NCBI RefSeq assembly: GCF_000340215.1
Contig: NW_006921537.1
Coordinates: 3,269,685-3,333,684 of the forward strand
Direction: 5' to 3'
From: Pseudocercospora fijiensis CIRAD86
Taxonomy: Eukaryota > Ascomycota > Dothideomycetes > Mycosphaerellales > Mycosphaerellaceae
DNA: 64,000 nucleotides
Part shown: positions 46,300 through 59,621 of the stretch, in pieces
How positions within the stretch are numbered: the stretch's first letter is position 1
How the letters are laid out: each line of letters opens with the position of its first letter
Made by a program: the position numbers and the translations under genes
The notes under the pieces: model-generated
The model's input: only the letters and a program-made list of their open reading frames with translations
Told to the model about the DNA's origin: nothing
Database searches by the model: none

Positions 46300-46960
46300 C
46301 CTTAAGCGGAATAGTCCCTTATTCTAGAACTTTCTAATTCCTAACTTCTTTATTATACTAAAGTTATCGAAGGACTTGTATTCTCGCTAGCGTAAGGAAA
46401 ATATCGTAAATAATATCCTCGCCGACTGTTTCGAAATGCCGATCTGCTACTTTTATTACGAATAGGCCGGTAAACCCTAGAAGGTCGATCTTCGTTCTAG
46501 TCGCTACTCCGAGTACGCCCTATATAGCTAGTCCTATAATATATAAGTTACTTATATAGAGTATAAGAAAATCCGGAAGGCGCGCCTAAAGATAGCTAAA
46601 GATCTTAAGGCGGCCGAAGAGGAGGAGGACCTCCTTACGCGGAGGCTCTTCGAGTATCGCGTAAAGGTCCGTCGCTTACGTAAGTCGCTACGTATAAAGG
46701 AAGATCGGGAGGCATAAGCTCTTAAGGTAGAGGAAGCCTCTATCTAATAGGCGGAGGAGCTCGAAAGAGAGCTAGGTTCTTTACCTATAGAGCCGATACT
46801 ATTCTCGTTGCCTACTAACGAGCCGTTTCCCCTAGATAGCCGGTTATAGATGTCTCCTTATAACTAGAGTCGTCTAGATAGGATATCCTAGCCTGTCTCT
46901 AAAATCCCTAGTAGGAGTACCGAGAATCTAGTATCCTAAAGGTATATATTCTAAGTATTT
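46300..46960 (+). pseudogene. Antisense accessory ORF of Gypsy 3 (Cys-rich plus coiled coil)
   Basis: On the strand opposite to pol, between the LTR and the end of pol. The frame is open for about 59 codons near 46,553-46,730 and gives a charged coiled coil (KKIRKARLKIAKDLKAAEEE onwards, then RRLRKSLRIKEDREA). Before it, about 46,430-46,550, a segment resembling CxxC...C...SxxCSEC...C has several Cys positions changed to Tyr, the change RIP makes on TGC. Stops are TAA/TAG. I recall uncharacterised fungal proteins with this layout (short Cys-rich, likely metal-binding module followed by a coiled coil) and think this is a decayed member carried by the retroelement. Confidence 0.5.
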
Positions 46961-47084
46961 CTTGTCTATTTTATATTCTAGCTAGTTAGTCTAGACTATC
47001 TAGTAGTATAATTCTTAGCTATAAAAGACATAGTTGCTAGGTACGCTATTAGAGTCCCCGCTCCTCGAGCTATACTACCCTAGG

Positions 47085-47154
47085 TATCGAGAACTCTAAG
47101 GCGCTATAATCGATAGGGTCTAAGAGGTCGTAGGTTCAATTCCTATACTAGCTA
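47085..47154 (+). tRNA. tRNA-like relic, possibly Leu/Ser type
   Basis: A perfect T-arm is visible: stem GTAGG/CCTAT (47,130-47,134 and 47,142-47,146, one G-T pair) around the 7-nt loop TTCAATT; the B box GGTTCAATTCC is at 47,133-47,143. Upstream, CGAGAACTCTAAGGCGC (about 47,098-47,114) matches the D-arm region of Leu/Ser-type tRNAs in spacing. A T5 pol III terminator follows at 47,159-47,163. The acceptor stem pairs poorly (about 4 of 7) and the anticodon cannot be read safely. It lies in RIP-mutated sequence in Gypsy 3, so it is probably inactive. Confidence 0.4.
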
Positions 47155-48314
47155 TTTCTTTTTGTCTAGTTTTAGTATTTTTTAATTATCTACTAACAGT
47201 TCTATAGGTTTCCTTTTAGTTCCTAAGTGTTTTCTAAATATAGGTATCCTTTCTACTTAATAAGGTATTTCTAACCTTACTAGTCTAGGATTTTCTCGAC
47301 TTTAAACTCGTTTTCTTCCTTAGGTTAAAAGTGAAATGTTTCTTAATACGGTGTTTCGGCGTCTGTAGGTTCTAGTATAGAGATATAGAACACTAGGTAG
47401 ATTTTTGCGTCGTCCGGTAGTTTAAGTTAGTAATTAACTAGTCCTTTAGGCTTATTAATTAAAAATAGCCCGACTTTAACGTAGTCTAGTTTCTTAGTCG
47501 ATCTCCGGGTTCTTAGATTCTTCGTTAGGAGGTAGACCTTATCCCCCTTTTTTAGCTAAGGTACTATTTTTCGTTTAGTATTATACGGTCCCGTAATCTT
47601 TTCTTAAGACTCGGCAATTGCCTTCTATAATTGTTTATATACCTACTTTAAGTCTTCTAAAGCGACTATCGCCTTATCCGTATATAGATACTATAAATAC
47701 TATTCCCCGAACAGCTATAGATATTTCCTAAAATGTTTCTTTCGTAGTCTTAGATTGTTAATTGTTTAGTGCAAGTTGTACTATAGGCAATAGCGATGCC
47801 TAATTGTTTTATACGTAGTTAAAGTAGTATCGTAAGTATACCTCTAAGGCCTAATTCTTAATTTCCGTTTAGCCGTCTATCTATAAGTAGTATGCCGTTA
47901 ATAGCTTGTGCTTAATTCTAAGTGTCGCTATAAGCGTCTTCTAGTAGTTTAACGTAAAGAGCTTGTTTCTATCCGTAATATAGGTCTTTAGAAATCTATA
48001 GTATCGTATAAGTCTATCTAGTACGAGGTATCTAAGTTGCTCTACCGTACTTGCTTCGTTAGTAGGAATAAAGTGTATACATTTCGTAAGCCTATCGACT
48101 ATAACAAGTATTATATCGTAGCTATGTCCTATAACTAGATCCTTAGACTTTAGTAGTTTCGTAATAAAGTCTATTATAACTTCGTCCTATAGTTTATCTA
48201 GTAGCGTCCTAAATTAGATATATCTATACTTAGCGTATCTATTAGCCTTATTATACTAACATTGTAGATATTTCTTAATATATTCTAGAACTCGTTGTCG
48301 CATATATAGGAATC

Positions 48315-48511
48315 TGTTAGGACTAAAGAGGTTATACGTGATTGGTATATAACTAGGCTCGAGTAAAGCTAGGGTCTTAATGCCTTAGGCAGGGCTTAGC
48401 GCTTGGCGTTAGGCTAACTAGCCTGCCTTCCTCCCTCTCCTCTTAGATCTCTATCGAATACTACTCGTACCTACTACTACCCTATCTACCTGCTAATATA
48501 CCCTTCTTATA
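48315..48511 (+). repeat. Gypsy 2 left (5') LTR
   Basis: 197 bp, TGTTAGG...TTCTTATA. The terminal CA is mutated to TA. Confidence 0.92.
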
Positions 48512-51500
48512 TAGTATTCGATTACCCTTTAAGGGCAGTAGCTAGATAGTTCTTATTTTAAGCTTTTAGCGGTATAGCTACGAACAAGACTAATCTAACT
48601 ATATTGCGCCCGAAGAACGGGACCTATACGTACTATTCTATCGAAACAACCGTACTAATCATTAAGCAAGGCCTTCTATACGGCCTACTACACTAAGTCA
48701 ATCGTACTAGACTAATATCTACTAATTCCGCTATATCCGTATCTTAGGGGCTAATAATACATTATTAGTATTACCCCCTACTATAATAGCCGGCTTATTA
48801 CGAAACAACAACCGTGCTGCCGCTAGCAGCGCTAGCAACGACAATGCTAGTAGTACAGTACCTACTAAAGTGCCTACTAAAGCACCTACTAAAGTGCCTC
48901 CTACTAAAGAGCCTGCTACTAGGCCTACCGAAGAACCTGTAATTCTAGGTAACGACCTAGAGTTGCCTGTTAACGACATTCTTAACAATATTGTTAATCG
49001 ACGATATAGCTAACTAGCCTTTAGCCCTTAACTATTAGGGAGACTTTAAGAAGCCACTTAAAATAGGCTTACTGCCCTACGTTAAGAACAATAGCTAAAG
49101 GATAATCTCCTCGAGCTCCGTCGCCTTTAGGAAGCCCTAATAACTAAACTAATAGCGGGACCTTCTTTACTACCTATCTAAAAGAAGGACGCTAAACTTA
49201 AGGACTATACCGTATTTAACGGATCTAGTCGAAAGCAGTACAACGACTATATTCGTAACTATAAACTTAACTAGCGCAACGCACTAAGAGCGCTACTAGA
49301 CGACTATTCCTTAGTCGTATACGCTATGCAGTACATTAATAGCGACCTAAAGCGTATATAGGATAACTATTTCGACTCCCTCGACGACTAGACCGCTATT
49401 TAGTAGCAGACCTATAAAACTATTATGCTAGATACCCTTAGAAACCCTATACTAAGGCAACAACATGCTTAGGACCTGTATCTTCGAGCTAAACAGAAGA
49501 CTGATTAATCGGCTCGCTTATTTGAGGCCTATTTAAAGACCCTCGAGGATAACCTTCTGCCTAAGACTAATTCTATATAGATCTCGGAAATACGCCTAAA
49601 ACTTAGATAGGAGCTTATCCTCGAATTAGACCGTCGCCGTGTATTCGAACAAGCCAATCTAACACGCATTTAATTCATAGTCGAAGTAGAAACAGCCGAA
49701 CGAGCTATTTAGCTCTAATAACGACTAGAATTAAGGATCCGACTAACTAGTACTAACCGTAGCAACCGTAGTAGCCGCGGAGGAAACCAAGGTTCCTACT
49801 ATAACAACAATGCTAACAATAGGAACAGTAACGACCGTAGAAGAGGCCGTAGCCGGCGGCTATATAGAGGAGGCCGCGATAGGGGCCGTAGAAGGGGCTC
49901 GTATCCCTATAATACTAACCGCTCGGCTAACAATAGCAACAATAGCTCCGGTAGCCTACTAACCGGATTGAAGTGCTTCAATTGTAATAGTACTAGCTAT
50001 CTACTAGGCTAATGCGACAAACCTAAGGACTAGGCCCGAATTAACCGTGCTTTAGCTAAGTATAGGAAACATCTTTTAGCCGCTAATGCTACCCTAGTCG
50101 GCTCTTTTAATTAGTCGAAAAAAGAGTAAGCGCCGCACTAACTATTAGCCTTGTGCGGCGTAAGACTATCGACATTGTACTAGCTATAATACGCTCCTAC
50201 CTTATATAGGATACGAAGGGCACTAGCTATTAAACTAAGGTTATGCTAGATCTAGGAAATTCAGTTAGTGCCCTTATTAGCCATCGCCTAGCTAAGCAAT
50301 TAGACCTTCGACAACTGCCGAGGACTAACCTACTAACCCTTGCTTGGTTTAATAACGCTCGGCACTTAACCTATAGGGCCTACTATGTTCCTATAGCTCT
50401 AAAGGACGACCTCGGAAATAAGCGCCTACTAGACTTTACTGCCTACGTAGTAGATATAGACAGCCTCCTATCCGATATTGTTATTAGTAACCCTGTTCTT
50501 AAGTACTACGCTATAGCTATAGACCTAGGCCTCTAGAAGTAGCGATTTAGAATCGCTAGGAAAGAGGACATTAAACACATTAATATTAGCGAGTGTCCTA
50601 ACGATATTAGGGTCCTATTTATTAGTAACCTAATACCTGCCTTAGCTAATCCGACTGCCGACCTGCTTAGTAGTAATAACGACGAACCTGTGCCCCCTAA
50701 TAATCCTAATTAGCTTGCTCGTATACTAGAGCCTATCCGAGAGACCTATATTAATATGTTTGAACACTACCTAGCACCGACATTGCCTATATTCAAGGAG
50801 ACGGATTATAAGATTAATATTATAGAGGGTAAGGAGGTTCCTTTTAGCCCCCTCTATAACCTTAGTAAACGAGAGCTTGCTATATTGCGTAAGTACCTAG
50901 AAGAAAACCTAGCTAATAGTCGAATTCGGTATAGCAACAGCCCTGCTAGTGTACCTATCCTATTCGTACTAAAGAAGGATAGTAGCCTACGCCTATATAT
51001 CGACTATCGTAGGCTTAATGCTGTTACTATTAAAGACCGCTATCTACTCCCCCTTATTAATAAGACCCTCGATCGCCTTTCTAGGGCTTACTACTATACT
51101 ATACTAGACATTAAGGATGCGTACTATCGTATCTGTATTCGCAAGGGCGACGAATAGAAGACGGCCTTCCGTACTCGCTATAGCTATTTTAAGTACTTAG
51201 TTATGCTATTTGGGCTAGCTAATGCCCCTGCTACATTCTAGTCCTATATTAATCGGGCCCTATTAGGCCTATTAGATCACCTCTATATAGTTTACCTAGA
51301 TAACATCCTAGTTTACATACATTCACCTAATATTGTAGAACACTAGGCCGTAGTACGCAAGGTCCTCGACCGCCTACGAGCCTATAGACTGTATTGCAAA
51401 CCTTCTAAATGCACCTTTACTACTAAAGAGGTATTATTCCTTAGCTTCCTCGTATTAACTAAGGGTATTAAGGCTAACCCTAATCGGATTAAAACTATTA

Positions 51501-54500
51501 CTAAATAGCCTATTCCTACTTCAATTAAGGAACTATAGTCGTTCCTCGGCTTCGCTAATTTCTATCGTCGCTTTATTAAGAGCTATTTACGGTATGTAAT
51601 GCCCCTAACTAAGCTTACTAAAACTAAGGCTAACCTAACTAGAGAGTTCAAATAGACTAATAGAGTACAAGCCGCTTTTAACGGCCTAAAGCAACGCTTT
51701 ACTAATGTCCCCTTATTGTACTATTTCGTACTAAGCAAGCAGATCCGAATTGAGACTAATGCTTTACAGTTCGCTATATCGGCTATTATATTACAGCAAT
51801 CAGATAATGACTATTACTAGCACCCGATTGCCTTCTTTTTACGAAAGATAATCGATATAGAACGTCGATATAAGACCTACGAGCAAGAGCTCTTAGTAAT
51901 CGTAGAAGCCTTTAAGCATTAGCGCTACTATCTTAATAGTGCTTAGTACACAATTCGGGTCTATACAGACTATAACAACCTCTATAGCATTACTAAGATT
52001 ACTAGGGTTATAGGTCGATAGGCTAGATAGGCCGTCTACCTCGCCGGGTTTGATTTTAATATATTATACCGGCTAGGCGTAAGTAACCCTACCGATAGCC
52101 TATCGAGGCGACCTAATTACGATAGCGAGACCTAATACATTAATTCTTTGTTTCTAACCCTATAGCATAAGATTACTATAGCCCGTATTATTAATAAGCA
52201 AGCGTAGGATAAGCGGACTTCCGGACCCCGCGGCGGCAACAAATACTATAGCGGAGTTGTCGTTCTTCTAGTGCGCGTTAGAAAGGACGTAGATCGCTCG
52301 AGCTATAATAACTCGATTAAAGACATTGCTATCTATAGTAATAGCCTATATAGCGATAGTACTATAGAAGAGGTTGCAGTAGTTCCGGCTGCTAGTACTA
52401 TTAGATGCATATAATACGTACCTCGTTCGATAGCACGGGTGCTATTAAATAACCTTGCAAATAGGGATAGTTAATCGTTTATAGATAAGCTATTGCATAC
52501 TTAGCAGAGGGACGCCTTTGCTATCGAGCGCATTAATAAGCTTGTAAGTAGGCGGGCGACTCGATCTAGTAAGAGTAACAATAATTAGTCGATCGACGAC
52601 AAAAGTTACTTAAAGTTCAAGGGCAGATACTATATCCCCGCTAAACAATCGATTAGACAAGAGCTTTTAAAGAGGCACTATAATAGTAAACTCGCTAGTT
52701 ACTATAGTATAGAGAGGTCGTACGAGTTACTATCGCGCATATACTACTAGCTAAATAATAAGCGGTATATAAAGGAGTATATATAGACCTATATAGTATA
52801 CTAGCGAGTTAAAGCACCGAAGCACTTACCGTTCGGCGAGTTGTCTTCGCTCCCTATTCTAAAGAAGCCATTTGCTAAGCTAATAATAGACTTTATTATA
52901 GGCCTTCCGCCTGCTAAGCGTAAGGGTAGTAAGGACGTATATAATGCTATCCTTGTTGTAGTAGATCGATTTACTAAAGGCGCTCGATACATCCCGGCGC
53001 GCAAGGATTAGACTACTATTAATATAGTAGAGGCGCTATAGACTAACATCTTCTATACCTATTAGGGAACCCCTAAGGGGATAGTTTCCGATAGGGGCTC
53101 GACATTCATATCGCACTACTAGAGCGAAATATGCCTATAGCTAAGACTAAAGCATCGGCTATTAACAGCCTTCTATCTATAGACTAACGGTTAAACAGAG
53201 AGGCAGAATGCTACCCTGTAGCAGTACCTACGCAGTTACATTAACGAGAATCCTAAGGATTAGGTTAATCTCCTATAGCCTGCAGAATTCGTATACAATA
53301 ATAGTGTATACTTATCAACTAAGGTTTTACTATATATAGCTATAATAGGTCAAAACGCCGCGTTACTACAAGATCTATTTACCTCGCTCGAGGCCGAGCG
53401 TAAAGAAAGGGAAGCGCGTTAAGTACTAGAGACACTAGCGGCAATAGAACGTATCTAGAAGATACGAGAAATCTATGCTAAGATAGCTAAGAAGTTAACA
53501 AAGGCTTAAGAATACTAAAAGGCCTACTACGACAAGCGTTATATACTAATAACCTTTAAATAAGGCGATATAGTTATACTTAGCACTAAGAACCTCCGCA
53601 TCCGCAAACACCTATCGCCTAATAGTAAAACAAGGCCTAAGCTCGCACTAAGATACATTAGCCTATTTCGCATCCGAGAACCGAAGGGCAATAGCTAGGC
53701 CTACTAGTTATAGCTTCTACCTTATTATACTATCTATAACACCTTCTATATCTCCCTCCTTAAACCGTACTACTAGCGCGAAGGCGATAAAGCGCCTGCT
53801 AAGTTAGAAGAAGTCTTAGCTAATAGCGAAGAACTATAGTCTATAGAACGTATCCTAAACTATCGGACTAGGTAAGGCAAGAAGGAGTACCTCCTAAGAT
53901 AGTAAGGCTATTTACCTAAATAGGACTCGTAGGAAGCTAAAGACTCTTTTGAAGATATAACTAAGTTGTTAGATAAGTATTAGACCAATATAAAGGCTAA
54001 GAAGAAGGCTAAGGGCTATAATGTCGCCTAAGAACAATGCTACCCCTAGGGTGCTATTAGCTAACTAATTAGAAGCAAGCAATTGTTAGCAACGAAGGAT
54101 AACAAGACTACACTGCTATAGCGAACGCGCACCGGGTATTAACAAGCGCGCTATAACGCGTTAACTAATCGCATGCTCTTTTAAGGGCTCTACCTCTTTA
54201 CTAATGCGCCCTATAGGGCCTTCCCCTAGCATTAGGTCCCCCTTTTATTCCTTTATCCTATCGAGGATAATAGTGTCGCGCTACGAGCTAGCAGTGTGCC
54301 GGCGGCCGGCGCAGCTATACTAGTAACAGTGTTACGGAGTATATTACTATTTAAGAAAGGAAGGACATAGCTATATTAGTAACGGTATTGCTAAGTTATT
54401 ATTAGTCGAAGAAGGAAATCGAAAGTAAGGTAAAGTTAGCGCTAAGACGACTAGCGCCGCTATTGTTAACATTACTTACTGTTGTCGCTACGCCTATAGA

Positions 54501-55243
54501 CACAACCTTACCTGTGCTGCGAGCCTAAGGCACTTTTAATCAAAACTTTAATTAAAAGCTTTAAGCCTATTAAAGGTTTAATCAAAACTTTGAGGCCAAG
54601 TTAAAACTTTGACTAAGTTAAAAGATTAAGCGACTAATAGACTAACTAAGGGCAAAAACTATAGAGCTAAGCTAGCCGGGGTCGATCTTACGGACAATAG
54701 GTTACTCCTCGATCTTTCTAACCCTTTAAGCGAGGCGAACCTTAACTACTGTACTTATAATAGCCTTTACCTATAGAAACTAGACGAGCTGTGTTTTTTC
54801 TAAAAAGTAAATAATAGCCCTCGTAATAATAAGAACAAACCCTCGGAAGCGGACAACCCTCGAAAGCGGATATTACTAGGTCTTTTAAGAGTAGACGCAA
54901 AGAACTCGGTACGACATTACTTAGAACGGAGGCAGTGCTGTAATACCTCGTACGTCTACCTGTTATAGTAGGGAAGACGCGCTCGTATTATAATTAGTCG
55001 AAGGACTTCAATTCTTATAGATATATATTACTTTATAGTTTATTATATATAGAGATAGCGTAGTTAGAGTTGTATATTGTATTGTTTAGAGGTGAGGTTT
55101 GATATAGTTATATAATTAGGTAGTTAAGTGTTTAATTTAGCGCGGACTAAGAAGGTTGCTAGACCTGCTAAGTTAGTAGCGATAGAGGTTAAGAATAGAA
55201 TATAGACCGGCTACGAGGGCGCGGCCTTTAGAAGGGAAGCGTG

Positions 55244-55440
55244 TATTAGGACTAAAGAGGTTACACGTAATTAGCATATAACTAGGCTCGAGTAAAGCTA
55301 GGGTCTTAATGCCTTAGGTAGGGCTTAGCGCTTAGCGTTAGGCTAACTAGCCTGCCTTCCTCCCTCTCCTCTTAGATCTCTATCGAATACTACTCGTACC
55401 TACTACTACCCTATCTACCTGCTAATATACCCTTCTTACA
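55244..55440 (+). repeat. Gypsy 2 right (3') LTR
   Basis: 197 bp, begins TATTAGG (TG changed to TA) and ends with intact TTCTTACA, followed by target duplication GAATC. Confidence 0.92.
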
Positions 55441-58400
55441 GAATCCGAAACTTCGCTTAACTAGTTCTATTGTTTTTAAAACTCTAGGGTATCTATTTTC
55501 TAGTCCGTCGTAGTATTGTCGTATATACTCTATAACTCGTTCCTTAGGTACTTAGTATTTCCTATATTCGATTAGGAACTGTTCTTCTATATCCTAAAGA
55601 ACTCGTATAGTATAGTTAAATTCCTTTGTATTACTACTAAGGCTTCCGTCTTAATTTGCCTTTAATATCTGTTGCTATACTAGTTCGTAACCCTCTATAT
55701 AGTCGCTACGGCGGCTTAGTACGTCGGCTCGTCCGTTCTCGCGTCCTAGGGTATAGCGGATCTCGAACTTATACTATCCTAGTAGCTCCGACTAGCGGGC
55801 CTGTCTTTAGGTTAGTACTTTAGTCGTAGTAAAGTAAGTTAGATTCTTATAATTAGAAAGAATCGTAAGACTTAGTACTCCTTCCGCGTATACTCGCTAG
55901 TATTATAGTAATACAACTATTGCAAGTAGCTCCTTATTATAGATGTCGTAGTTCTATTCCGCGGGTAATATCTTTCTCGAGTAATAGGCTACCGGGTATC
56001 GTTTCCTATTATGCTCTTATATAAGATATGCTCCTATAGCTCTATCTAACGTATCTGTCTCTATCTAGACCGCCTTATTTCTATCGAATAATCGTAGCGT
56101 TAGTATAGAAGCGTATTGCTCCTTTAGTTGCTTAAACGCTTTATCTTCCTTCGTACTCTAGTTCTATTTCTTGTCTTTCTTTATAAGCTCCGTAAGGGGT
56201 GCCGCTATCTTAGAGTAGCCCTCGATGAATTTCCTATTATAGTTAGCTAATCCTAGGAATAATTGTACGTCCTTAACGTATATTAGCGTTAGCTATTCCT
56301 ATATTAACTTGGTTTTTTCTAGATCGATCCTAATTCCTATAGTACTAATAATAAATCCTAGGAACTTAACTTCCTTCTTATAGAATTCGCATTTCTTAGA
56401 TACAGTCTTAAATCCTACTTAAGTAAATCGTTTAAAGACGTCCTACACTATTCGTATATAGTCCGCGAGAGCTCCCTTAGTATAGACTAAGATGTCGTCT
56501 ATATATACGATAACGTATATATCTAGGAGGTCTCGGAGGACTTCGTTTACAAGGTCTTAATATAACGCTAGGGCATTCGTAAGTCCTATAGGCATAACTA
56601 AGAATTCGTAAAGCCTATATCTTATTCGGAATGCTGTTATCTACTCGTATCTAGCTGCTATACGTATTACGTAAAACGTATCGCATAGGTTAATCTTCGT
56701 ATACTAGTCTAATCTAGTTAATCGGTCTTGTATTTCTTCGATATTCGGTAATAGGTACCGATTCTTAATTGTAATATCGTTAAGTCGTCTAAAATCGACT
56801 ACTAGCCGTCCTTCGTCTAATCCGGCTTTCGGAACGAATATTACTAGTAAGGCTACCGAGGATATCGACTTCCGTATCTAGCCTTTTTCTAGTTTCTCTT
56901 TTAGCTACTTGTTTAGGGTTTTAAGCTCTTTCTTAGACATTGTATATAAGGGTCCCTATAGAGGCTCTTTCCTAGGCTGTAAGTATATCTTATAATCCTA
57001 TAGTTAGTATTTAGGTAAGGCCGCCTTGCCTCTCTCCTCTTTAAAGAGTCGCCTCTACTTACTATACTCTTTAGGAATGTCTAGGTCCGAGATTCTAGTT
57101 TTATTCTTCGATAGCGTATAACTTCTATCCTTCCCGTAATTATTGTTATAACCCTCCTAACCTAACGGTAGTATTAATCCGGGTTGAATACGGTTCTCCG
57201 TAATTCCTATCGACGTAAACGTCTTACGAGTCGCCCTACGTTTATTAATCTTATCTGTCTACGAACGCTACCGCTATATAGGTTAAATGCCGATTATATA
57301 GTCGTATTCCTTAAATATAAGTACTCCTCTTCTCTAATCTACGACTAGGTTATACTTTCTTAACTAAGGTATGCCTAGTACAATATTATAACTAGCTATG
57401 TTAGTAATATCTAAGACAATTTCCTCGTAGTGCTATTAGATAGCTAGTAGTAACGGTATCGTCTCTCGTTCTATACTAGGTAGCGGTAACCTATCTACTA
57501 CTATAAGTTTATACGCTCCTTCTCTTCTACTTCGGGTTACGATCCCTCGGCTTTTAACGAATAATTCGGAGGCAAAGTTCCCGCTCGCTCCGGAATCTAT
57601 TAATACACTCGTCGGGTACCCGCTAACGATAACTTTTATACGGAAGACTGCTGTTAATACTTAAGCGCTTTCGGTATTAAGGAACTCTCTTAGAACGCTC
57701 TAATCTAGAGAGTTAGTCCGTTTCCCGACTAGTTATTAGCCTAACGTCGCTCTAACTAGCTACGGATCCGTAGTCCTACCGTTCGTGCTTCTTTAGTATA
57801 TAACTTTTCTTCGAGGGTATCGTTATATATATCTCGTCCTTGCGCTACTATAGCCTTTCGGTATTGCTAATTTAGTCGCTAGACCGCCTAACGTATATCT
57901 TAAGTAATAATCGTCCTCTCGTCGGGTAGGACGTATCCGTAAGGCGTAATTATACTTCCTATCGGTACTCGCTCCGTAATAAAGTTATAGTACGTATAGT
58001 CTATAGGTATCTAGGGGTAATTCTAGAATTTTGCCTATAAGCTTATCTAGAAATAATTAAATTAGATAGGATTAACCCTCCGTTGTCCGTTAACTTTTAG
58101 AAACATTTCCTCGTATTTGCGTACTAGATATAAGGCGATTGTTCGCGCTACTATAGGTATATCTATCGTAAACGTAAGGATCGTATCGTCGTTAATCCCG
58201 AATTCGTCTTTACTTTCTTTATTCGTAGTTTCTTCCTCGGTATCTAGACTTTCCTCTAAATCTTCTTACTATTCCTCCTCTTACTAAGGGGACTCCGGTA
58301 CTTCTAGGATAGCTCCTAACTCCTCCCCGGGGAGGGAATAAAGCTTCCGGATCTCGGTTTTCTTCGTCGTCGGTATCTAAGCAAGATTTATTAATCGTTT

Positions 58401-59621
58401 CTTCTTCTACCTAGGATTTCGTATCTTCTCGTACGAGTCGCCTATTCTAAGGGAAAAATCCTATATCTTTCTTAGTAGAATAGAAAATTTAGTATCGGTC
58501 GTCGTAATAGAATCTCTAGTAAAGGGTTCTATATACAAGTTCTTATCGTCGTACTATTATATAGATTTGTCGTAGCTCTTTCTTTACGACCTCTACGTAG
58601 GTCCTTAGCGTACTATTAATAGAGTATAGCCCTACTACTATTTAGTAGCCTCCTCTACCCGAGTCCTTTCGTTATATTATATTAAACTGTTTGCGTCGCA
58701 CTATATTCTTGCCGCGATAGTTCCGTACTATATAGCCTTCCTTGCTATACGTATAGTAAGTTAATCTTCTTACTTTCTTAGGCGAACTCTTACCCTTTCT
58801 TCCTTTAAATACTCGACCCTTCTAGGTAGCGTCTAGCTCTATTAGTTACGCGCTATAGTAGTTATTCCTCTTAGGTTTGTCGTAGGTACTATAGTTTCGT
58901 CTATTGTCGTATCTAGGAGTATAACTAGCTTTTCTAGAAGTCTTAGAATCGTAGCGTCGTTCTAAAGCTCGTTTATAGAGCCTATCGTCGAGATCGATCG
59001 TAACCTTAACTAATGTTCCTATATTATCTATTTTTCTACGGTCGCACGTAAGCTCGTTCTTAACGTTATCCTTAAGACCTCGCCGATATATTATTATAAG
59101 AGCTTCGTCGTCCTAATCCGTAAGTTAGGCGTATTCCTAAAATTTAGCAGCGTAATCGGTATATAACCCCTTCTAAGTTAAGTGTTAGATAACCCTAACT
59201 ACGGTAGCAACCTCGTTAGAAGATCTAAAGACCTTCTTTATCGTATGCTTAAGATATTCGTAGCTTGCGAAGATTCTATTCGAATTATCGGTCCTATTGC
59301 TATCTAGATAGGTCCTAAGAAATAGTTTAACCTAATGCTAAGCCCTACCTCGTATAAACGTTATTGCGAAGACTAGCTTTAAGTTGTCTTAAACCTAGTT
59401 AAACATAAAATATATATCTATCTAGTTAACCTAGGTATCGAACTTGTCTCGGTTACTATAATAAAAGTCTAGCTTTCCGATCTTAAGGGAATCGTTTCCG
59501 GTATAGGTTCCTAGTGTACTACTAATACTAGAGGTAGTACGTCGAGTACTGCCTATCTCGCTAGGGGCGGGAGTTCCCCTTCCGACTTGTAATAAGGCAC
59601 TTATCCTAAGGGCGTTTAAAG

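Larger units (their letters stand above)
48315..55440 (+). mobile_element. Ty3/Gypsy element 2, complete, same family as Gypsy 1
   Basis: 7,126 bp, flanked by the 5-bp target duplication GAATC (48,310-48,314 and 55,441-55,445) and inserted in Gypsy 3. Gag has a CCHC knuckle remnant near 49,980 (CFNCNSTSY, His changed to Tyr). Protease is readable at 50,243-50,536 (LDLGNS box). RT starts near 50,860 with [19 protein letters not shown] and ends at a YLDN box near 51,300; RNase H is near 51,760-51,980 and integrase near 52,660-53,430 (HHCC region, then IIDFIIGLP and VVDRFTKGARYI). Gag also holds a Pro-Thr-Lys repeat near 48,870-48,940. Numerous TAG/TAA codons from RIP; it cannot make a polyprotein. 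Confidence 0.93.
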
